A stretch of DNA of 64,000 nt from Aliamphritea spongicola (GTDB lineage: Bacteria; Pseudomonadota; Gammaproteobacteria; Pseudomonadales; Balneatricaceae): positions 3,348,001 to 3,412,000 of the forward strand of contig AP025283.1 in assembly GCA_024347235.1 (NCBI GenBank). The letters run 5' to 3'. The notes beneath the pieces were generated by a model, which was not told the DNA's origin, did no database searches, and saw nothing but the letters and a program-made list of their open reading frames with translations. The translations under genes were made by a program, and so were the position numbers. The number at the start of each line of letters is the position of its first letter. Position 1 is the first letter of the stretch. Positions 52,213 through 60,320 of the stretch are shown piece after piece.

Positions 52213-52861
52213 ATGGAAGAAAACAGATTTTTCAAACTGGTCTGGCGTTTTAACGGGCTGATCATCTCCGTTGCCGGAGTACTTGCCATCGGTATGCTGA
52301 TTTTTTCAGCTACAAACTTCTGACAACATTAACCCGCGAAAGAAACACCAGAAACACTGTCAACATTGAAGAAAATACAGAAATTCGAGAAAACTGGCGC
52401 CTGGGAACAATTTTAGCAGTCGACAATGCCAAAACACTGATCATTCCCTTCATTCAAACCAGCGGTTCGAAGGCTCTTATTACAATAAAGCAGCGAGTTC
52501 CACGAGAAATTACCTGTTCATTAATACGGATACGTTTAAGGAAAGTGGCTGTTTGATCACACCAACTACTTAATCGAACGCAGTGACAGACTTAAGCAGG
52601 GTGATCGCAATTCAAAGGAACCGGTGATAGCGATCTTATATCAACTGGTGAAGTTAGATTCCGATCAGGATAACCGCTTATCCGCGGCAGATTTATCAAC
52701 AATTGCAATTACACGTCCTGATGGCTCCGATTACAAAGAGCTGATAACTGAGGTTCAATCAATCACCAATCATATAGTGTTGAATGAAACGGAGTTATTC
52801 CTTTTATAAGAAAGATAACGCTTCATACTCTGCCATCATCAACCTGAAAAAGGCCAGGTAA
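52213..52861 (+). CDS. Membrane-anchored protein with EF-hand-like motif, about three frame breaks
   Basis: About 217-residue unrecognised protein. One N-terminal helix (FNGLIISVAGVLAIGMLIFS) is followed by a soluble domain. Near 52660-52700 a DSDQDNRLSAADL segment matches a Dx[DN]xDxxLxxxD calcium-binding loop. Breaks lie near 52310, between about 52470 and 52555, and near 52805. The last repair extends the end to YKKDNASYSAIINLKKAR and TAA 52859. The frame reconstruction is tentative. Similar single-pass proteins with such loops occur in marine gammaproteobacteria, but the function is not known. Confidence 0.55.
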
Positions 52862-53293
52862 TGAAAACAAATCAGGTGCCGGCAATCGGCTCAGAGAGGC
52901 GGATATGACTGAATCAAACCGAAAAATATACATCTGAAAAACTGAACACTTTACTCAGATTAATCTGATGCTACTGAAAAGGCTGAACTACCCATACCGA
53001 AATTAGCCACAGCCTCAATCAGGACAGACCTAAACAACATATTTTAACGTTGGGCACCACAACCGGATATCCGCTCAACACAAGGACAAGGAGTGTCCCC
53101 ATGCATTGTTACAACTTCCCCGGGTAACCTTTACCCTTCGCCACACTGATAACCCGGCATTTTTGCCACCTTTAACCCGGCCGTACTGCACCCCGAATGT
53201 CAGCTGGTTCCCGTTGATAGCGCAAGTGGGCAGGTCAGATTCTGCTGATCTATTTCAGGTCCTGTCACACCCAGTCAGCAGGGAGTGTGCAGC
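52862..53293. other. Intergenic region without a convincing gene
   Basis: A reading frame at 53106-53297 lacks a ribosome site, signal or family pattern. A decayed gene cannot be excluded given the error rate. Confidence 0.4.
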
Positions 53294-53482
53294 ATGAGAA
53301 CCACAGCGATTATTCTCTTCACCTTACTGCTTTCAGCCTGCAGCAATGAAGAAATTTATACTCAGATTCAGGAAGGTAACCGCTGGGATTGCCGTGATCT
53401 GCCAACAACCGCAATGAAAGACTGCCTTCGGGAAAATAACCTGCCCTATGACGTGTACGAGAGCACCCGAAAGCAAAAATAA
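53294..53482 (+). CDS. Small lipoprotein
   Basis: A 62-residue protein with a signal ending in a lipobox (LLLSACSN), so the mature form is a lipid-anchored peptide of about 45 residues. It has two further Cys (DCRDL, DCLRE). AGGGAG lies about 10 bases before ATG 53294. An upstream in-frame ATG at 53285 is less well placed. No family was recognised. Confidence 0.62.
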   Translation: MRTTAIILFTLLLSACSNEEIYTQIQEGNRWDCRDLPTTAMKDCLRENNLPYDVYESTRKQK

Positions 53483-53568
53483 GTCAGCACCACTGTATAT
53501 AACCAAAGCGGATATCAGAGATGAAAACACTAAAAGAAAGACAGGTTATCCGCAGTCTTCATACAGCC

Positions 53569-53605
53569 AAAAAATGCTTACCCGCCCCAGGTAGGCGGGT
53601 AAGCA
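53569..53605 (-). terminator. Terminator of the glp operon
   Basis: A perfect 11-bp stem GCTTACCCGCC/GGCGGGTAAGC is followed on the minus strand by ATTTTTT. A second, longer stem (13 bp, about 53631-53672) lies between it and the glpV stop. Together they end the minus-strand operon. A 60-codon frame over this region is spurious. Confidence 0.85.
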
Positions 53606-53724
53606 TTGAACAGTTGTTCAAAAGCATGAACACTGCACAGCGGTGCCGGGCAAACTACCCGCTGTGCAGTGATTTTCACTCAGGCAGCATTACTGCCTGT
53701 TAAGCTGTTAAATCAGCTTGCGGA

Positions 53725-55471
53725 TCAGTTCTTAGCGACCTTCGCAGCATCCTTCCAGCTTTGCAGCAGGTCGTCGTATGCAACGGTTTCGCCCTGAGGC
53801 TTCTCGTTAGCCAGCTTGGCTTTCGGAGCACCCGGCTTGGCCAGCCATTCCTGAGGATCAACCTTAGGATTCAGCTTAGGACCACACTCGCCCTGAACAC
53901 CGGCACGCTCCAGACGCTTGAGGACTTTGTCCTGTGCAGCCGCCAGACCATCTAGTGCTTTCTGCGGAGTTTTCTCGCCGTTTGCCGCTTCAGCAATGTA
54001 CTGCCACCACAGCTGCGCCAGTTTCGGATAATCCGGTACGTTGGTGCCGGTTGGCGTCCACTGAGTACGTGCAGGGCTGCGGTAGAATTCCACCAGACCA
54101 CCCAGCTTAGGCGCTGCGTCGGTCATTGCCTGAGAATTGATATCCGACTCACGGATCGGCGTCAGGCCAACCAGGGTCTTCTTCAGGGAAACAGTCTTGG
54201 ACACGGTGAACTGTGCGTACAGCCACGCCGCCAGACGACGGTCATCCGGGGTAGACTTCATGAAAGTCCAGGAACCGGTGTCCTGATAACCCAGCTTCAT
54301 GCCTTCTTCCCAGTAAGGGCCCTTAGGAGAAGGTGCCATGCGCCATTTCGGCGTACCGTCTTCGTTTACAACCGGCAGGCCGTCTTCAATCATGCTGGCG
54401 GTAAATGCGGTGTACCAGAAGATCTGCTGAGCAACCGCGCCCTGTGCAGGAACAGGACCCGCTTCAGAGAAGGTCATGCCCTGTGCCTGTGGTGGCGCAT
54501 AGTCACGCAGCCAGTCCACATACTTGGTGGTGGCATAGACAGCCGCCGGACCGTTGGTCGCACCGCCGCGGGAAACACTTGCACCCACTGGCTGACAGCC
54601 TTCTACACGAATACCCCACTCATCAACAGGCAGGCCGTTTGGCAGGCTCTTGTCGCCAGCACCGGCCATGGAGAACCAGGCATCGGTGAAACGCCAGCCC
54701 AGTGACGGATCTTTTTACCGTAATCCATGTGGCCATAAACGCGCTGGCCATCGATTTCTTTCACATGCTTGGAGAAGAACTCAGCAATGTCTTCATAGGC
54801 AGACCAGTTCTTCGGTACACCCAGCTCATAGCCGTAGATGTCTTTAAACTGCTTTTTGAGGTCGTCACGGGCGAACCAGTCAGCACGGAACCAGTACAGG
54901 TTGGCGAACTGCTGATCCGGCAGCTGATACAGCTTACCGTCCGGGCCGGTGGTGAAATCCAGACCGATAAAGTCCTGCAGATCCAGTGTTGGCAGAGTGT
55001 AATCCTTACCGTCACCTTCCATCATGTCGGAAACAGGGAATACTTTACCGTAACGGAAGTGCGTACCGATCAGGTCGGAGTCGTTGATGTAGGCATCGTA
55101 AATATTACGGTCAGACTGCATCTGTGTCTGCAGTTTCTCAACCACATCACCTTCCTGAATCAGGTCGTGAACAACCTTGATACCGGTCAGTTCAGTAAAG
55201 GCTTTCGCTAAAACCTTGGACTCATACTCATGGGTCGCAATGGTTTCTGAGGCGACGTTAATCGTCATACCACGGAAAGGTTCGGCTGCTTTCGCAAACC
55301 AAGCCAGCTCTTCCAGCTGTTGCTCCTTGGTTAAGGTGGACTGGCCAAACTCTTCAGCTACCCACTTTTGCGCTGCATCACTGTACTGATCAGCCTGCGC
55401 CACTCCCATGGTGGCCATGGAAATCGCTGCGCTTAACAGCAGTCGCTTCGGCCAGTTATTATTTTTTTCAT
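53725..55471 (-). CDS. glpV: Glycerol ABC transporter substrate-binding protein GlpV-like, two frame breaks
   Basis: About 582-residue periplasmic protein. It follows Rhizobium GlpV closely: AKPFRGM-like opening (AEPFRGMTINVASE), NIYDAYINDSDLIGTH, TTGPDGKLYQLPDQQFANLYWFR, WGIRVEGCQPVGASVSRGGA, GPYWEEGMKLGYQDTGSWTF, and PGAPKAKLANEKPQGETVAYD. Missing A's lie in a 7-A run after the start codon (near 55466) and near 54713 (restoring YGKKDPSLGWRFTDAW). The signal peptide is then KKNNNWPKRLLLSAAISMATMGVAQA, from ATG 55471. It delivers ligand to GlpPQ. Glycerol is inferred from operon identity. Confidence 0.88.
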
Positions 55472-55670
55472 GATCAACCTCATAAATGAAGATTGTGGTT
55501 TAGGAAAGCCAGCGGCTGAATCCCAAGCTCAGCCGCCCTTTCCTGTATTTACCGGTTCACCTTTAACTGCTCAGTTACCGGTGCGTCTTTCCCCTAACTT
55601 ACTTTCTTACTCCGTGAAGCCGGTTCCGCCCTGCACGGCGGCAGAGCGCTGAACCCTTCACTCAACATCC

Positions 55671-55954
55671 CTACAGAGATGAATTACCCCAGCGCATGAC
55701 TATAAACAGCCACACACAGGAAATGCCTAACGCTATCCAGAGGGTCATTTCCGTTAACCCGACGTATAGCAAATGAATATATGCACTGGTCAGCAGACCA
55801 ATGAACAGCCGGTCACCCCGTGAGGTCTCGATCGGCAAAAGCCTTTACGCTCCACACAGGGAGACTTGATTTCGTATACCGTCATTGCCACTAAAATCGC
55901 CGCAATGGTGGCGAAGAAAATCGCCGTCGGCAGAGTCCATGCCATCCAACCCAT
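55671..55954 (-). CDS. glpU: Small membrane subunit GlpU-like (DUF2160), one frame break
   Basis: About 95-residue membrane protein with two or three helices. It starts GWMAWTLPTAIFFATIAAILVAMTVYE, then a polar KSPCVERKGFLP turn (repaired near 55845), TSRGDRLFIGLLTSAYIHLLYVG and a final helix ending MRWGNSSL. GAGGAGGG lies just upstream of ATG 55954. The small size, topology and position between glpQ and glpV match GlpU of the rhizobial glycerol system. Its role in transport is not established. The break conceals it from simple reading-frame searches. Confidence 0.78.
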
Positions 55955-55968
55955 AACAGACCCTCCTC

Positions 55969-56100
55969 TTATACCCGGCCCAGGGCGAAGCCCCAGGTAA
56001 TATGAGTAACATGGTTACGGACAAACCAGCTCATCCGCAGCCCGGCGCCACCAAACACAAAAGTCCGGTTACGTTTTATGGTCATAATGCTCTCCATCAT
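55969..56100 (-). CDS. 43-codon ORF whose C-terminus copies that of GlpQ
   Basis: Between glpQ and glpU, ATG ATG at 56100 follows AAGGAG at ideal spacing and opens a 43-codon frame. Its last 20 or so residues (WFVRNHVTHITWGFALGRV) repeat the GlpQ end (WFVRNHVAKGFALGRV), with four extra residues. The N-terminal half (TIKRNRTFVFGGAGLRM) is basic and not related to GlpQ. The nucleotide repeat includes the TAA. It may be a real small subunit, a duplication scar or an assembly duplication. The intact frame and ribosome site favour translation. Confidence 0.5.
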   Translation of the reverse strand: MMESIMTIKRNRTFVFGGAGLRMSWFVRNHVTHITWGFALGRV

Positions 56101-56160
56101 CCGACTCCTTATACCCGGCCCAGGGCGAAGCCCTTGGCCACATGGTTACGGACAAACCAG
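55969..56160. repeat. Direct repeat covering the end of glpQ
   Basis: Copy A (55969-56029) and copy B (56109-56160) share a 28-base block beginning TTATACCCGGCC and a second block of about 22 bases ending ACAAACCAG. The bases between blocks differ in length and sequence. Confidence 0.9.
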
Positions 56161-56913
56161 ATCACCAACAGCCCTGGAATGATGGTCAGTACACCGGCTG
56201 CCGCCAGTACCCCCAGTCGATCCCCGACGCCCCGATAGTCCGGGTCATGATGGCGCTGATCGGCTTAGCCTCAACAGAGGTCAGCGTTCTTGCCAGCAAC
56301 AGTTCTACCCAGGAGAACATGAAGGCGAAGAAGGCCGTCACCCCGATACCAGAACGGATCAGCGGCAGGAAAATCTTGATAAAGAAACGGTGGAAGCTGT
56401 AACCATCGATATAGGCGGTTTCATCAATCTCCCGCGGTACGCCGGACATGAAACCTTCCAGAATCCATACCGCCAATGGCACGTTAAATAAGCAGTGCGC
56501 CAGCGCCACCGCCAGATGGGTATCAAACAACCCAACGGAAGAGTAAAGCTGGAAGAACGGCAGCAGGAATACCGCTGGCGGTGCCATACGGTTAGTCAGA
56601 AGCCAGAAAAACAATTGCTTGTCGCCGGCAAACTTATAACGGCTGAAGGCATAGGCCGCCGGTAAAGCCACCATCAGTGTGATGATCACGTTCAGGGACA
56701 CATAGGCCATGGAGTTCACATAACCCATGTACCAGCTCGGATCACTGAAGATCACCGCATAGTTATCCAGGGTGAAATCCTTCGGCCAGAACGTCAGCTC
56801 ACCGAGAATTTCCGCATTGCTTTTGAACGACATGTTCAGCAACCAGTAAATCGGCAGTAACACGAAGAAGATATAGGCACTGATACCCAGCTTCTTTTAA
56901 GACTGTAATGCAT
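56109..56913 (-). CDS. glpQ: Glycerol ABC transporter permease GlpQ-like, two frame breaks
   Basis: About 268-residue permease of the carbohydrate-uptake (MalG) class with six helices. It starts HYSLKKKLGISAYIFFVLLPIYW (repaired A-run near 56895). The EAA loop is VPREIDETAYIDGYSFHRFFIKIFLP. It ends GLLVIWFVRNHVAKGFALGRV after restoring a G near 56217. It partners GlpP to form the membrane channel. The gap to glpP is about 11 bp. The final codons are duplicated 140 bp downstream, as described for the small ORF. Confidence 0.87.
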
Positions 56914-56924
56914 TCTGCTATCCC

Positions 56925-57791
56925 CTACTTCGCCTTATCCAGATGGGTAATGGTGGTGAAGAACAACCAGCTCACCAGCAATACGATCAGGAAATAGATT
57001 AATGAGAAGGCTGCCGCCGGCCCCAGATCAAACTGACCGATCGCCATCTGGGTCAGGGTCTGGCTGAGGAAAGTGGTGGAGTTACCCGGGCCACCACCGG
57101 TCAGGACAAACGGCTCGGTATAGATCATAAAGCTGTCCATAAAGCGCAGCAGAATGCCGATCACCAGTACACTTTTCAGCTTTGGCAGCTGGATATAGCG
57201 GAAAATCGCCCAGTTAGAGGCACGGTCAATACGCGCCGCCTGATAGTAAGCTTCCGGAATAGCCCGCAGACCCGAGTAGCACAGCAGCGCCACCAGCGAG
57301 GTCCAGTGCCAGACATCCATCAGCAGCACCGTAAACCAGGCATCCATCGGGTTAGAGGCATAGTTGTAATCAATGCCCAGACCGTTCAGCGCCCAGCCAA
57401 ACAGGCCGATATCCGCCCGGCCAAACACCTGCCAGATGGTGCCGATAACGTTCCACGGAATCAGCAGCGGAATGGCCAGCAGAATCAGACTGGCAGAGGC
57501 CGTCCAGCCCCGGGTTGGCATCATCAGTGCAACCGCAATGCCTAACGGAATCTCAATCAGCAGTACCGAGCCAGAGAAAATAAACTGCCGTAACAGGGAA
57601 TCATGTAAACGCGGGTCATTCAGTACCTCCCGGTACCATTCCGCCCCCACAAAATACGCCGTGTTCTGGTCAAAAATATCCTGTACGGAATAGTTCACCA
57701 CGGTCATCAGCGGAATCACCGCTGAAAATGCCACCAGCAGGAATACCGGGATGACCAGAAACCAGGCCTTGTTGTTCTCAACCTTATTCAT
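56925..57791 (-). CDS. glpP: Glycerol ABC transporter permease GlpP-like
   Basis: A 288-residue permease of the MalF class. Six helices; EAA loop IPEAYYQAARIDRASNWAIFRYIQLP; conserved FVLTGGGPGNSTTFLSQTL near residue 225. The frame is intact. The start overlaps the glpT stop by 8 bp. The aromatic-rich periplasmic loop VGAEWYREVLNDPRLHDSLL is normal for this class. It forms the membrane dimer with GlpQ. Confidence 0.9.
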   Translation of the reverse strand: MNKVENNKAWFLVIPVFLLVAFSAVIPLMTVVNYSVQDIFDQNTAYFVGAEWYREVLNDPRLHDSLLRQFIFSGSVLLIEIPLGIAVALMMPTRGWTASASLILLAIPLLIPWNVIGTIWQVFGRADIGLFGWALNGLGIDYNYASNPMDAWFTVLLMDVWHWTSLVALLCYSGLRAIPEAYYQAARIDRASNWAIFRYIQLPKLKSVLVIGILLRFMDSFMIYTEPFVLTGGGPGNSTTFLSQTLTQMAIGQFDLGPAAAFSLIYFLIVLLVSWLFFTTITHLDKAK

Positions 57792-58886
57792 CGTAGGTGT
57801 CCTCCACCAGGTATTCGTCGACGTACAGCTTCAGCCACTGTTTCGGGAAACTGACGTAAGCCTTGCCGGACGGCACTTCCTGATCTTCATCCAGACGGGC
57901 TTTCATGGTCTCGCCGCCCAGTCTGAAGGTCATAATTTTGTAAGTACCCAGATCTTCCACATGGGAGATGTCCGCTTCGTAAGCCCCCAGTACCGACTCA
58001 CCGGACACATGGACAAACTCAGGACGAATGCCAATCTTCAGATTGTCACCCGGCACCTGGCTGATGAAATCCACCAGACCGTCATCCAGCGGGATATCAA
58101 CCCCGTTAAATGTCACTCCGCCGTTATGGCGCTGTACCTCAACCACGTTCATCCCCGGGCTGCCAATAAAGTAGCCCACAAAGGTATGGTTAGGAGACTC
58201 AAACAACTCACGGGGGTGCCGAACTGCACGATCTGACCGTTGTACATCACCGCAATTTTGTCGGCGAAAGTTGAGGCCTCCAACTGATCGTGGGTGACGT
58301 ACACCATGGTGATATTGAACTGCTCATGGATCTGCTTCAGCTTACGGCGCAGCTTCCATTTCAGGTGCGGGTCGATCACCGTTAACGGCTCATCAAACAG
58401 GATCGCAGACACGTCATCCCGCACCAGACCACGACCCATCGAGACCTTCTGCTTCTCATCCGCGGTGAGGTTCTTGGCCTTATTCTTCAGCATGTCCTGC
58501 AGCTCAAGAATCTCGGCGATTTCCAGTACCTTGGCCTGTACCTTGGCTTCAGGCACCTTCATGTTCCGCAGCGGGAAAGCCAGGTTATCGAACACCGTCA
58601 TGGAGTCGTAAATCACCGGGAACTGGAACACCTGCGCGATGTTGCGGGTTTCCGGCGGAATGTCATTTACCCGCTTGCCGTCAAACAGCACATCACCGTC
58701 CGACGGCGACAGCAGGCCGGAAATAATATTCAGCAGGGTACTTTTGCCGCAACCCGAAGGCCCCAGCAGCGCATAGGCGCCGCCCTGCTTCCAGACATGA
58801 TCCATTTCACGGATGGCGTAATCCGCCGGCCCTTTCGGCGCATCAGAGTAGCTGTGCGCCAATGCTTTCAGATGTATTTCTGCCAT
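57784..58886 (-). CDS. glpT: Glycerol ABC transporter ATPase GlpT-like, degenerate signature, one frame break
   Basis: About 368-residue ATPase. Walker A is canonical (GPSGCGKST), as are the Q-loop (FQFPVIYDSM), Walker B (AILFDEPLTVID) and switch His (VYVTHDQLEA). The signature, however, is NLTADEKQKVSMGRG instead of LSGGQ. A missing base near 58212 joins the nucleotide domain to a TOBE-type domain (ELFESPNHTFVGYFIGSPGMN, IGIRPEFVHV). It overlaps glpS by 19 bp and glpP by 8 bp. It is expected to pair with GlpS as a heterodimer. Confidence 0.9.
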
Positions 58887-59980
58887 GCCTTATTCCCCGT
58901 ATACATCCGGCCCGGTGCCTGCAACATGCGGCCATCCAGACTGAAGACAAAAAGTTTATGGGTTGGCAGATACACCTTGATGGACGTATCCGTGTGGTAT
59001 TCGTGCACCCCGGAAAGCTGGGCCACCAGGTTAAAATAATCGTTGCGCACATGCATGAATGTTTCTGAACCGCTGATTTCTGCGATCTCTACTTTCACCG
59101 CCACTTCCAGATCATCATCACCGTGAGGCACCAGACCAATATGGCTGGGCCGTACACCGAAGTAATACTCACCGGGTTTCAGGCCGCGAATATCCTGATT
59201 CAGCGGGAAATGCACGGTGCTGTCGAAAGTTACTTCGGCGTCAGACACCTGTCCGCGGATCAGGTTGATCGGCGGTTCACTGAACAGCTCAGCGGCATCA
59301 ATGTTCACCGGGTAACGGTACACCTCAGACGACACACCGGTCTGAATCACCTTACCTTCGTGCAGCAAGGTCGTTGTACCGCCCAGCGCCAGCGCTTCAT
59401 TCGGTTCAGTGGATGCATACACCGCAATGGAATTCCGGCTGATCAGCAGCTCACGGATTTCCTGACGCAGTTCCTCACGCAGCTTGTAATCCAGATTCAC
59501 CAGCGGCTCATCAAACAGAATCAGGCTGGCATCTTTCACCAGTGCCCGGGCCATGGCGGTGCGCTGCTGCTGACCACCGGACAGTTCCAGCGGGCGGCGC
59601 TGCAATAACGCTTCAATGTGCAGCATCTCGGCGGTTTCATTCACCCGGCGGGTAATCTCAGCCTCAGGGACTTTTTCCAGCCGCAGGGGCGAGGCAATAT
59701 TTTCGAACACCGTCCAGTTGGGGTAATTAATGAACTGCTGATACACCATGGAGATATTACGCTTCTGTACCGGTACACCGGTGACATCCACGCCGTTCAT
59801 CAGAATCTGGCCTGAGGTGGGTTTATCCAGGCCAGCCATCAGACGCATCAGCGAGGTTTTCCCCGCCAGCGTGCGCCCGAGTAAGACATTAAAAGAGCCG
59901 GGCTCTAATGTCAGGTTAGCGTCGTTGATATGGGTCTGGCCATCAACCACGCGGGTAACATTTTGCAAACAAAGCGACAT
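58868..59980 (-). CDS. glpS: Glycerol ABC transporter ATPase GlpS-like, switch histidine absent
   Basis: A 370-residue ATPase, first gene of the operon, frame intact. Walker A is LGRTLAGKTSL, unusual but with the Lys-Thr. The Q-loop is VYQQFINYP, the signature canonical (LELSGGQQQRTAMARAL) and Walker B LILFDEPLVNLD. At the H-loop, where most transporters have THD, it reads VYASTEPNEAL with no His. A C-terminal TOBE domain (FGVRPSHIGLV) follows. The missing His together with the partner's altered signature predicts one catalytic and one non-hydrolysing ATP site in the GlpS-GlpT dimer. Confidence 0.9.
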   Translation of the reverse strand: MSLCLQNVTRVVDGQTHINDANLTLEPGSFNVLLGRTLAGKTSLMRLMAGLDKPTSGQILMNGVDVTGVPVQKRNISMVYQQFINYPNWTVFENIASPLRLEKVPEAEITRRVNETAEMLHIEALLQRRPLELSGGQQQRTAMARALVKDASLILFDEPLVNLDYKLREELRQEIRELLISRNSIAVYASTEPNEALALGGTTTLLHEGKVIQTGVSSEVYRYPVNIDAAELFSEPPINLIRGQVSDAEVTFDSTVHFPLNQDIRGLKPGEYYFGVRPSHIGLVPHGDDDLEVAVKVEIAEISGSETFMHVRNDYFNLVAQLSGVHEYHTDTSIKVYLPTHKLFVFSLDGRMLQAPGRMYTGNKAWQKYI

Positions 59981-60058
59981 ATATCGGCCTTTATTGTTAT
60001 TAAAATATCTGCCATATCCCTGCCGGCTAACCGGCCAGGCATATGCGAACTCAGCCTT

Positions 60059-60074
60059 GGTTCGAATTCGAACC
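60059..60074. promoter_or_regulatory. 16-bp perfect palindrome, probable operator
   Basis: GGTTCGAATTCGAACC, 79 bp upstream of glpS on its transcribed side. A full two-fold symmetric site of this length is unlikely by chance and fits a dimeric regulator. Confidence 0.5.
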
Positions 60075-60209
60075 TGAATACTGTCATTTTCTGCAACAAA
60101 TCAGCAACAATTAAATCAAACAAAAACTCAAAGCATTGTTTTATAAGAATAAATAATTATTTTTACGCATGTGCAATAACGAACATATTTATTCATCACC
60201 GAAACAAAC

Positions 60210-60259
60210 TGTTCAGTTCACAATTGACCCTGAACACTATTGAACATATATTCTGAACA
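60210..60259. promoter_or_regulatory. TGAACA motif cluster, possible activator site
   Basis: TGTTCA at 60210, then TGAACA at 60231, 60241 and 60254. The first pair forms a 7-bp inverted repeat TGTTCAG/CTGAACA. The cluster ends 61 bp before the acoR-like start. Confidence 0.45.
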
Positions 60260-60320
60260 CTTTTCCGCCCTTTAAAGGTGCATGTTTACTATTCGGTAAA
60301 GATCAGCTAAAACGTGACCG

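Larger units (their letters stand above)
59981..60320. other. Divergent control region glpS / acoR-like gene
   Basis: Contains a perfect 16-bp palindrome (60059-60074), an imperfect GCCGGCTAACCGGC repeat near 60021-60034, and a cluster of TGAACA motifs (60210-60259). No convincing -24/-12 element was found on the glpS side. No gene. Confidence 0.6.

Noticed and set aside
53106-53297. Possible small gene upstream of the lipoprotein
   Set aside because: No ribosome site or domain, and composition is not clearly coding.
53521-53703. 60-codon frame starting MKTLKERQ
   Set aside because: It runs through two strong hairpins that end the minus-strand operon and shows no family features.
60059-60074. 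GGTTCGAATTC resembles the T-arm of a tRNA
   Set aside because: No acceptor, D or anticodon stems surround it, and the sequence is fully palindromic, which fits an operator.
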